Shown here: positions 55,532 to 62,808 of the stretch, piece after piece
Position numbering within the stretch: the stretch's first letter is position 1
Layout: the number at the start of each line of letters is the position of its first letter
Assembly (NCBI RefSeq): GCF_029309835.1
Contig: NZ_JARJHL010000005.1
Span: 248,001-312,000, forward strand
Direction: 5' to 3'
DNA from: Paracoccus sp. DMF-8
GTDB lineage: Bacteria; Pseudomonadota; Alphaproteobacteria; Rhodobacterales; Rhodobacteraceae
DNA: 64,000 bases
Program-made: the position numbers and the translations under genes
The notes under the pieces: model-generated
What the model saw: only the letters and a program-made list of their open reading frames with translations
Databases searched by the model: none
Told to the model about the DNA's origin: nothing

Positions 55532-56254
55532 TTATTCGGCGGCGATTTTCTGGGCTGCAAGGCCTTCGATATAGGCCACGCATTCATCGACCGTGTGGAC
55601 ATCGCCGAATTTCGCGTCGATATCGAACAGGTTCCGGGCGACGGCGCCCGGCACGCGGTCGCCGATGGCTTCCTTGACCGCGATGGTGCGGAAACCGTCG
55701 GCGATGCCGTCGCAGATCGTCTGGCGCACGCAGGCGCAGGCGGTCACGCCGGTCACAAGGATCGTATCCACCCCGTTCGCGCGCAGGATGCCCGCCAGTT
55801 CGGTGCCGTGGAAGGACGAGGCGCGTTTTTTCAGCAGGGTATATTCACCCTCGACCGGGGCGATGCGGCTGTCGATGGCCCAAAGCTCCTTGTCCTTGAT
55901 ATCGACGACATCGACCGGGATCTTGTTGTGCCACAGGCCCATATCGGTGAAATCGGCGTTGCGGTCGGTGATTTCATAGGCGGTGGTGACATGGACCACG
56001 GGCAGGCCGGCACCACGGAACGCCTTCAGCAGCTTTTGCATGCCGGGGATGATTTCATTGTCCATCTTCTCCTGATCGCAGGTGAAGGGGTTGCCCGGCC
56101 GGGTCCAGGCATTGGCCAGATCGACGCTGACCAGCGCCGGGCGCTTGCCAAAACCGACGCGGCGCTGAAAGCCGCGTTCCTTGTACAGCTTGGTTGCCGT
56201 GTCAAAGGCCTCTTGCAGCAGACGGTCCAGTTCCTTGGTGTCGACTTCGCTCAT
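55532..56254 (-). CDS. N-carbamoylsarcosine amidohydrolase-like (isochorismatase family)
   Basis: A 240-residue cysteine hydrolase that would convert N-carbamoylsarcosine to sarcosine, CO2 and ammonia. The sequence closely follows the N-carbamoylsarcosine amidase pattern as I know it from the Arthrobacter enzyme: ERGFQRRVGFGKRPALVSVDLANAWTRPGNPF, DMGLWHNKIP, IDSRIAPVEGEYTLLKKRASSF, CVRQTICDGIADGF and EAIGDRVPGAVARNLFDIDAKFGDV. The catalytic triad is Asp45, Lys142 and Cys175. The start MSEVDTKELD is used (an ATG 7 codons earlier exists). First gene of the minus-strand operon. A related carbamoyl-amino-acid substrate remains possible. Confidence 0.85.
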   Translation of the reverse strand: MSEVDTKELDRLLQEAFDTATKLYKERGFQRRVGFGKRPALVSVDLANAWTRPGNPFTCDQEKMDNEIIPGMQKLLKAFRGAGLPVVHVTTAYEITDRNADFTDMGLWHNKIPVDVVDIKDKELWAIDSRIAPVEGEYTLLKKRASSFHGTELAGILRANGVDTILVTGVTACACVRQTICDGIADGFRTIAVKEAIGDRVPGAVARNLFDIDAKFGDVHTVDECVAYIEGLAAQKIAAE

Positions 56255-56402
56255 GGTCGGTATTCCTTGTGTCATTGATGCAGGGTCGCTTTTGCGTGCC
56301 TGTGGTTTACGAGCCGTCCCCAACCCTTGCAGGCATGGCGATCCGCCGCTCTGATTGCCATGATCGGTGGATGATTGACGCAAGGGAATTGGCGTGTCAG
56401 CA

Positions 56403-56431
56403 TTTATTCATGCGCCATATGCATCAATAAA
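56403..56431. promoter_or_regulatory. Inverted repeat, probable LysR operator
   Basis: TTTATTCATGC (56403-56413) and GCATCAATAAA (56421-56431) are 11-base arms matching at 10 positions, with a 7-base spacer. It is AT-rich in a GC-rich context, lies 14 bases before the lysR ATG and 149 bases before the divergent catabolic operon. Confidence 0.65.
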
Positions 56432-56444
56432 CCGGGGTGGTCCC

Positions 56445-57341
56445 ATGCATGATATTGCGGGCATCGAGAATGTTCATTCCTTCATCACGCTTGCCGAAGA
56501 ACTGAACTTTCGCCGCACGGCAGAACGGCTGAACCTGGACCAGTCCGCGCTGAGCCGCCGCATCCAGAAGCTCGAATCGGTCCTGGGTTTCCGCCTGCTG
56601 GAACGCACCACGCGCGAGGTGACGCTGACCCAGGCCGGGCGCAGCTTTTACGAAGACAACGCCCATCTGCTGCGCCGCTATGGGGCCTCGGTCGCGCTGG
56701 CCCGCCGGATCGCCGAAGGCAAGGCGGGGTCGCTGACGGTGGGCTATATGGCCTTTGCCGCGACCGAGCTGATGCCCGCCGCGGTGGCGCGGTTCCGCCA
56801 GTTGCATCCCCATGTCGATCTGACCATCCGCTATATCCGCACGCAGGGGCAAAAGATCGCGCTGGCCAATGACGAAATCGACGCGGGCTATATGATCGGG
56901 CCGTTCGACCATTCCGACTATCACACATTGGGACTGACGGCCGAGCCGCTTTATGTCGTTACCCCCCGCAGCCATCCCCTGCTGCGGCTGCCCGTCATCA
57001 CGCCGGCCGATCTGGCCGGGCAAGGGCTTATTCTGGGCGATCTGGACGAGTGGGGCGAATATCGCTGGAAACTGAACCACCTGTTCAGCGCCGAGGGGAT
57101 TTCGCTGAACGTCACGCTGGAGGCGTCGAACACGCTGGCGCTGATCGGGCTGGTTGCGGCGGGGCTGGGCATCACCATCTATCCCGAAAGCCTGATCGGC
57201 TTTCTGGGCCGCAACGTCGAGGTCCGCCAGATCATCCACCCCCTGTTCCGCAGCCGCACGGTGCTGGTCTGGAAAAGGTCGAACCGCGCGCGTCAGCTCC
57301 GAGACTTCGTCGAGGTCGCAAAGCTGACAGGCAGCAGATAA
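56445..57341 (+). CDS. LysR-family transcriptional regulator of the hydantoin cluster
   Basis: A 298-residue LysR-type regulator. The N-terminal winged HTH reads ENVHSFITLAEELNFRRTAERLNLDQSALSRRIQKLESVLGFRLLERTTREVTLTQAG. The effector-binding domain runs from LTVGYMAFAATELMPAAVARFRQLHPHVDL to the C-terminus. The ATG at 56445 (MHDIAGIENVH) fits the family N-terminus better than the ATG at 56394, which would put the operator inside the gene. It is divergent from the N-carbamoylsarcosine hydrolase operon, the classic arrangement for a pathway-specific activator. The inducer is unknown. Confidence 0.93.
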   Translation: MHDIAGIENVHSFITLAEELNFRRTAERLNLDQSALSRRIQKLESVLGFRLLERTTREVTLTQAGRSFYEDNAHLLRRYGASVALARRIAEGKAGSLTVGYMAFAATELMPAAVARFRQLHPHVDLTIRYIRTQGQKIALANDEIDAGYMIGPFDHSDYHTLGLTAEPLYVVTPRSHPLLRLPVITPADLAGQGLILGDLDEWGEYRWKLNHLFSAEGISLNVTLEASNTLALIGLVAAGLGITIYPESLIGFLGRNVEVRQIIHPLFRSRTVLVWKRSNRARQLRDFVEVAKLTGSR

Positions 57342-57473
57342 GGGGGCATGCCGGACGGCGGGCGGATGCAGGGTGAAGGGGCATGCGCAAAAAGAGCGTC
57401 ACGGCGACCAGCCGGCACCCTTTCGGGACGGTCTTGCGGTGATGCCCGGCCCGGCCGCTGACAGCCGCGCGCT

Positions 57474-58193
57474 TTACCCTTTCAGAAACCCGCGCCTGAC
57501 GCCTTCGCCAACAAGGCTCTGCGCGGTCTGCCACAGCAGTTCTGACGCCTGCCCGATCGGCGCCTTGCGGGCCAGAACATCGCGAGCGGTGACGCCGGGG
57601 GTATGCCATGTGCCGCCGCTGGTGAAAAAATTGTGCAGCAGGGGCTGCAGCCGATCCATGGCGCGGGCGAATCTGGCCTCGGGGGTTTTGCGCGCTTCGA
57701 ATTCATCCCAGAGCGCCGCGAACTCGGCCGCCTGATCTGCGGGCAGCAGCCCGAAAATCCGCTCGGCGGCCCCTTGCTCTCTCTCCTCCTGATCGGCGGA
57801 GGCCGCCCCGTCATAGATGAACGTATCGCCCGCATCTATTTCGACGATGTCGTGGATCAGCAGCATCCGAAGAACATGCAGCAGGTCGGTGCCTTCATCG
57901 GCATGTTCATGCAGGACCGCCGCCATCATCGCCAGTTCCCAGCTATGTTCGGCGTCGTTTTCGCGCCGCGACCCATCCAGCAGCGGCGTGCGGCGCAAGA
58001 CCTGCTTGAAGCTTTCGACCTCTAGGATGAACAGGAATTGCTGGCGCAGCCGGTCGTTCTGCACGATGTCGGACAGTTCCGCGCTGCCAAGGGACAGGGG
58101 TTCGCAGGGGGTCTCGGTCACGTCCGGCTCCATCTCGGTGCGGGGTATTGGCCGCATCCTTATCCCCAGGGCGCGCGGCTGTTCCATCGTCAA
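57474..58193 (-). CDS. HD-domain hydrolase (YfbR/HDDC2-like)
   Basis: A 239-residue cytoplasmic protein with an HD metal-dependent phosphohydrolase domain. It has RENDAEHSWELAMMAAVLHEHA (first His), MLLIHDIVEIDAGDTF (HD pair) and ARAMDRLQPLLHNFF (late Asp). This pattern resembles YfbR/HDDC2-type 5'-deoxynucleotidases. There is an N-terminal tail of about 35 residues; starts at 58187 or 58157 are equally possible. It is not obviously linked to its neighbours. Confidence 0.85.
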   Translation of the reverse strand: MTMEQPRALGIRMRPIPRTEMEPDVTETPCEPLSLGSAELSDIVQNDRLRQQFLFILEVESFKQVLRRTPLLDGSRRENDAEHSWELAMMAAVLHEHADEGTDLLHVLRMLLIHDIVEIDAGDTFIYDGAASADQEEREQGAAERIFGLLPADQAAEFAALWDEFEARKTPEARFARAMDRLQPLLHNFFTSGGTWHTPGVTARDVLARKAPIGQASELLWQTAQSLVGEGVRRGFLKG

Positions 58194-58227
58194 CGGCCCC
58201 GCGCGCGATCACGCCGGGACGATGCAG

Positions 58228-58611
58228 CTATTCGCCCGCCAGATGCGCGTCGGTGGTTTCGCCCGGCGCCGCCTCGACATTGCCAGCGGGGTCGGCGCTG
58301 AGTTGACTGCCGGCCTGCGGCGGGGTGAAGGGCGCGCTGAGTTCGGCCTTTCTCGTCTGCTTGTCATAGACGCAGATGTAGCGGTCGGCGAATTCGTCAG
58401 AGGTGGTCTGGACGATCAGCGCCACGCCATAGCTTTCCGAGCCAAAGGGGTTGACCTCGATCACCGTCTCGCCGCCCTCGGGCACGGTGGCGGCGGCCAG
58501 TTCGGTGCAGGCGGCCTCGACATCGGCGCGGAATTCCTGCCGGGCATCCTCGGACGAGGCCAGCGCCGGGCTGGCCGTCAGCGCGATCAGGGTCAGCGGC
58601 AGAATACGCAT
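58228..58611 (-). CDS. Exported protein of unknown function
   Basis: A 127-residue protein with signal peptide MRILPLTLIALTASPALAS and a small mature domain (RQEFRADVEAACTELAAATVPEGGETVIEVNPFGSESYGVALIV, YICVYDKQTRKAELSAPF). Two mature-region Cys could pair. An acidic low-complexity C-terminus follows. AGAGAGGAG precedes the ATG. No family is recognised; it lies just downstream of hisG in the same direction. Confidence 0.72.
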   Translation of the reverse strand: MRILPLTLIALTASPALASSEDARQEFRADVEAACTELAAATVPEGGETVIEVNPFGSESYGVALIVQTTSDEFADRYICVYDKQTRKAELSAPFTPPQAGSQLSADPAGNVEAAPGETTDAHLAGE

Positions 58612-58662
58612 CTCGGCTCCTCTCTCTCGGTTCTGAACCGAACGCATCGGCCCCGTCAGGGT

Positions 58663-59355
58663 TCAATCGCGGGTCGGACGATCCAGCCCGATCAGCTTCA
58701 CAGAGGCGTCGAGTGCGGGCCCGCGCGCCGCCAGATTGGCAAAAAGCGTCGCCTGAGATCGCAGGATCGGTTCGGTCCCGATGATCTTCAGATGGTTCGC
58801 GCGCAGGGTTTCCCCGGACGAGGTGATATCGGCGATCGCCTCGGCCGTCAGATTGGCAACCGTGCCTTCGGTCGCGCCCTGACTGTCCACCAACTGGTAA
58901 TCCGCGACCTCTCGGGCGGACAGGTATGCGCGGACAAGCCTATGATATTTCGTCGCAATCCGCAGGCGAAAGCCGTGGTTCCGGCGGAACTCACGGGTGA
59001 TCGCGGCAAAATCGTCGATGGTTTCGCAATCGCGCCAGCAATTCGGCACCGCCAGAATCAGGTCGGCATGGCCAAAGCCCATCGGCGCCAGTTCGACCAC
59101 GTGGGAACGCCAGCCCGCCAGCTTTTCGCGCAGCAGATCGGTGCCGGTCACGCCCAGTTCGATCCGGCCCGCGGCCAGTTCGCGCGGGATTTCGCCCGCC
59201 GACAACAGCACCAGCGACACGCCCTCGGCGCCCTCGATCCGGCCGGAATATTCGCGGTCCGAACCTGCCCGCGACAGGCGCACGCCACGGGCCGCGAACC
59301 AGTCGAAGGTCTGTTCCATCAGCCGCCCCTTGGACGGCACGCCAAGGCGGATCAT
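58663..59355 (-). CDS. hisG: ATP phosphoribosyltransferase, short (HisG_S) form
   Basis: HisG joins ATP and PRPP, the first and feedback-controlled step of histidine synthesis. The 230-residue product is the short form, lacking the C-terminal regulatory domain, and needs HisZ. Landmarks: [44 protein letters not shown] and the PRPP loop DSQGATEGTVANLTAEAIADI. Its ATG overlaps the true hisZ stop (ATGA at 59355-59352), so hisS-hisZ-hisG form a coupled unit. Confidence 0.96.
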   Translation of the reverse strand: MIRLGVPSKGRLMEQTFDWFAARGVRLSRAGSDREYSGRIEGAEGVSLVLLSAGEIPRELAAGRIELGVTGTDLLREKLAGWRSHVVELAPMGFGHADLILAVPNCWRDCETIDDFAAITREFRRNHGFRLRIATKYHRLVRAYLSAREVADYQLVDSQGATEGTVANLTAEAIADITSSGETLRANHLKIIGTEPILRSQATLFANLAARGPALDASVKLIGLDRPTRD

Positions 59356-60422
59356 GCGGACTCCAATTCGGCGATCAGGCCGGGGCGGATGATGCCCCCG
59401 ACGGCGGGAATGGCGCGCGGCGGTTCCTGCCCCTGCCCCAGCACACGGGCCAGCGCGTCCTAGCGCCCGCCCGTGGCGACCGGCGGCCAGTCGTCCCGCC
59501 CCGGCGCGGTAAAGGAAAAGGTCAGGCCGTCGTAATATTCCATCGACTGCCGCCCGTGCGTCGGGTCGAAATGGATCAGGTTCAGGTCATGCCCGGCCGC
59601 CGCGATCCGTTCAAAGCGGCGCGCGACCAGCCCGACCGCCTCGCCGATTTCAGGCATGTCGCAGGCCAGTTGTCGCAGTTCTTCCATGGCCTGCGGCGCC
59701 GGGGCCGAGATATCCAGCAGCCTGCGGATGCCTTCGGACCATTCGGGGGCAAGGGGCGCATCGGTCGGCCGTGACAGGCGGTCGATGCGCGATTGCATCT
59801 CTGCCTGACTGCGCAGGCCGGTCCAGGGGCCGGTCGCCGGGGCAAAGTCGCGCGGGCGCGGCGCGGCGGAAAAGCGGGTCAGATAGCTGCGGAAACGCGC
59901 CGGGGTCCAGATGTAATGCAGCAGGGTCTCGCGCCGGATCTGCGACAGGGGCAAGCCGCGGATCGCATCCAGCATCAGCCGCATGTCACCCATCCGTGCG
60001 GTCAGGCCATAGGGGGCAAGGATGCGGGAAAACAGCAGGAAAACCTCGGCATCCGCATTGTCGTCGCGGGCGAAAAGTTCGTAGCCCGCCTGCAGGTATT
60101 CGTTTTCGCGCGGATGTTCGGGGCGGATGTCGCCGTGGTCCTGCTTGCGGAAAACCTCGCCCAGATAGCAGTAGCGGGCGGGTTCGGCGCCACCCGCCAT
60201 ATGCATCTGCACGACCGGCACAGTGAAATCCGGGCGCAGCATCATTTCGCCCCGGATCGGGTCATGGGTGACATAGGCGCGGGCGCGGATGTCTTCGCCA
60301 TACAGATCCAACAGGGTTTCGGCGGGTTGCAGGATATCGGGCGCGACCTCGACCGCGCCCGCCTGACGGAACTGCGACAGGATGCGCTGGCCGACCGCCT
60401 GACGGGTGCTTTTGTCGATCAT
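59352..60422 (-). CDS. hisZ: ATP phosphoribosyltransferase regulatory subunit HisZ, with in-frame TAG
   Basis: HisZ is a HisRS paralogue without tRNA ligase activity that activates short HisG and carries histidine feedback. It starts [23 protein letters not shown], with [15 protein letters not shown] and [30 protein letters not shown]. At 59462-59460 a TAG replaces the Tyr of the conserved GGRYDAL, truncating the frame to 320 residues. Reading through gives [34 protein letters not shown] and a TGA at 59352 that overlaps the hisG ATG. The full length would then be 356, as expected. A TAC-to-TAG base error is likely. Confidence 0.92.
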
Positions 60423-61905
60423 GCGCTCAGGATCTTTGCGACAGCGGCGACCAGATCGGCGCGGGGAACTTCAGATTGGGCAGGCTGCGCCTTCCATTCG
60501 TCATGGCTGGCCTGGGCCGCGATTTTCGCGCCCAGAACCAGGTCCTTGATCTGGACGACGCCCCGCTCTGCCTCGTCCCCGCCCTGGATCACCGCGACCG
60601 GCGAGCGGCGTTTATCCGCATATTTCAACTGGTTGCCGAAATTCTTCGGATTGCCCAGATAGACCTCGGCGCGGATGCCTGCCGCGCGCAATTCGGCGGC
60701 CATGGCCTGATAATCGGCCATGCGGGCGCGGTCCATGACGGTGACGACGACCGGCCCCTGATCCTGCGTGCCCGCCAGCCCCTTGGCGCGCAGCGCGGCC
60801 AGCAGGCGGTCGACGCCGATGGACAGGCCCGTCGCGGGCACCTTTTGCCCGGTGAAGCGTTCGACCAGACCGTCATAGCGCCCGCCGCCCGCGACCGAGC
60901 CGAACTGCCGCTTGCGGCCCTTTTCGTCAAGGATTTCAAAGGTCAGTTCGGCCTCGAACACCGGGCCGGTATAATAGCCAAGGCCGCGCACGATGGACGG
61001 GTCGATGACTACGCGATCCGGGCCGACGCCCTGGGCGGCCAGCAGACCCGCGATTTCGGCCAGTTCCTCGACGCCTTCCAGCCCGACGACAGACGCGCCA
61101 GCCGCCGCCCGCAGATTGGCCAGCGTTTCCGCATTGTCCGCCCCTTTCGAGGACAGGAAGGCGATTACAGGATCCACGGCATCCGCTGCCAGCCCGACGC
61201 CGTCGATAAAGGCGCCGCTGTCATCCTTGCGCCCCGTGGTCAGCAGTTCGCGCACGCCTGCCTCGCCCACCTTGTCGAATTTGTCGATGGTGCGCAGCAC
61301 GGCATCGGCCTGTTCGCCCGCCGTCACGCCCATTTCCTCCAGCACGCCGTTCATCACCTTGCGGTTGTTGACGCGCACGATGTAATCGCCGCGCTCGATC
61401 CCGCAGCCTCCAGCGCATCGGCCAGCATGGCGCAGATCTCGGCATCCGCCGCGACGGACAGGGCGCCGACCGTATCGGCATCGCATTGATAGAACTGGCG
61501 AAAACGACCCGGACCCGGCTTTTCGTTGCGCCAGACCGGCCCCATTGCGTAACGGCGGTAAGGCGAGGGCAGATCGTTGCGGAACTGCGCCGCGACGCGC
61601 GCCAGCGGCGCGGTCAGGTCCTAGCGCAGCGCCATCCAGTCGCCCGAACCGCCGCCCGGCACATCCGCCTCTTGCCAGGCAAAGACCCCCGCGTTCGGAC
61701 GATCCACATCGGGCAGGAACTTGCCAAGCGCCTCGACCGTCTCGACGGCGCTGGTTTCCAGAGGGTCAAAGCCGTGGCGATGATAGACCGCCGCGATACG
61801 GTCCAGCATCTGCTTGCGTTCCGTGACATCAGCGCCGAAATAGTCGCGAAAGCCCTTGGGCGTTTCCGCCTTGGGACGGGGCTGCTTTTTGGTATCCTTG
61901 GCCAT
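60419..61905 (-). pseudogene. hisS: Histidyl-tRNA synthetase hisS (in-frame TAG and one-base frameshift)
   Basis: HisRS charges tRNA-His and is essential. The N-part [24 protein letters not shown] runs to WMALR, where TAG at 61623-61621 takes the place of Tyr in the conserved [13 protein letters not shown]. The frame then continues through [29 protein letters not shown] (motif 2) to LEAAG. There one G is missing in a run (61400-61402); restoring it gives [21 protein letters not shown]. The C-part has [25 protein letters not shown] and the anticodon domain. As an essential gene this is very likely intact in the cell. It overlaps hisZ (ATGA). Confidence 0.9.
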
Positions 61906-61953
61906 GACCTGCCTTTTGGCTGTTCGGCCGTGGGTCTAGCGGATGGAGACTGC

Positions 61954-62171
61954 ATGGACAAGACGGACGAGAGCCGGATCGAACGGCTGGAAGAAACGCT
62001 GGCCCATCTGATGCGCGCGAACGAAGACCTGTCGGCGGTCGTCGCATCCCAGCAATCCGAGATCACGCGGCTGATGCGCCGCGTCGGCATGCTGATCGAG
62101 CGCGAGGCCGAACGCGAAGCCGCCAGCGGAACCAAAATCCCCTGGCAGATCAACGCCCGCCGCACTGGTAG
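61954..62171 (+). CDS. slyX: SlyX family protein (one-base frameshift near the end)
   Basis: A small coiled-coil protein of about 72 residues, MDKTDESRIERLEETLAHLM to MLIEREAEREAASG. The usual SlyX ending is found one frame over: with one more C in the run 62139-62142 the end reads KIPLADQRPPHW and stops at the TAG at 62169. As given, the frame overruns into unrelated sequence. Function is unclear (named after an E. coli neighbour of slyD). It is divergent from hisS, 48 bases away. Confidence 0.82.
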
Positions 62172-62190
62172 GCCCCCACTGGCAGGGACG

Positions 62191-62565
62191 TCAGACGTTT
62201 TCGCTGCGGGCTTCTTCGCTGCGGGCTTCCGCCGTGCTTTCGGCGGGTTGCGGCGCGGGTTGTTCGGGGCGGGTCACGCGCATCGGCCGGCTGAAGGGCG
62301 CGACGGTGGCGCTGGATGCCGGCTGTTCGGCCTCGATCGCGCGGCGAAAGACCAGAACATTGTGATAGACGGTCGTGCGGCTGGTCAGCCCGCTGCGTTC
62401 TTCGGTCGGCAGGGTCTCGGCGCGGATATATTCCCAGCCATCGGCGGCCATGCGGTTCAGCTCTTCGGTCAGCGCCAGCGCAAAGCGGTCGGCGGGGGTT
62501 TTGGCGCCCTTGGCCTTTTCGCCGCGTTCGGGGGCGGGAAGCACGGTATATTCGTAAGCGGTCAT
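62191..62565 (-). CDS. DUF4177 domain protein
   Basis: A 124-residue protein with an N-terminal DUF4177-like domain: MTAYEYTVLPAPERGEKAKGAKTPADRFALALTEELNRMAADGWEYIRAETLPTEE, then TVYHNVLVFRR. A disordered Pro/Ala/Glu tail follows. The tail contains the duplicated pentapeptide EARSE from a 15-bp DNA repeat. No signal peptide. Function unknown. It converges on slyX. Confidence 0.82.
   Translation of the reverse strand: MTAYEYTVLPAPERGEKAKGAKTPADRFALALTEELNRMAADGWEYIRAETLPTEERSGLTSRTTVYHNVLVFRRAIEAEQPASSATVAPFSRPMRVTRPEQPAPQPAESTAEARSEEARSENV
62200..62229. repeat. 15-bp tandem duplication (2 copies)
   Basis: TTCGCTGCGGGCTTC is repeated exactly at 62200-62214 and 62215-62229, in frame at the 3' end of the DUF4177 gene. 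Confidence 0.85.
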
Positions 62566-62808
62566 CGGTTTTCCCTGTTGCTTGTGACAGCAGATAATCC
62601 CGCTGGCGCAGCGTGACCACCCCGAATGCCTTTGCCTTTACGGCACAACGCGGTTTCCCGCCAAAATGCGAATGACCGCAGGGTCAGGCCAACCCCTGCC
62701 CGTCTGATCCGCGTCACGCGCCAGCAGCGCAATGCCGACCGCCCGGCCTGTCAGCAAGGCAGCAGCCAGCACCGCCGCCCCGCCGGATGGCATTACTGGC
62801 CCGGCTTG

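Noticed and set aside
59460-61623. Amber codon reassigned to tyrosine as the main explanation for the hisZ/hisS TAGs
   Set aside because: TAG ends several other genes in the window, many Tyr codons are normal TAC/TAT (including other RYD motifs), and the area is rich in other sequence defects.
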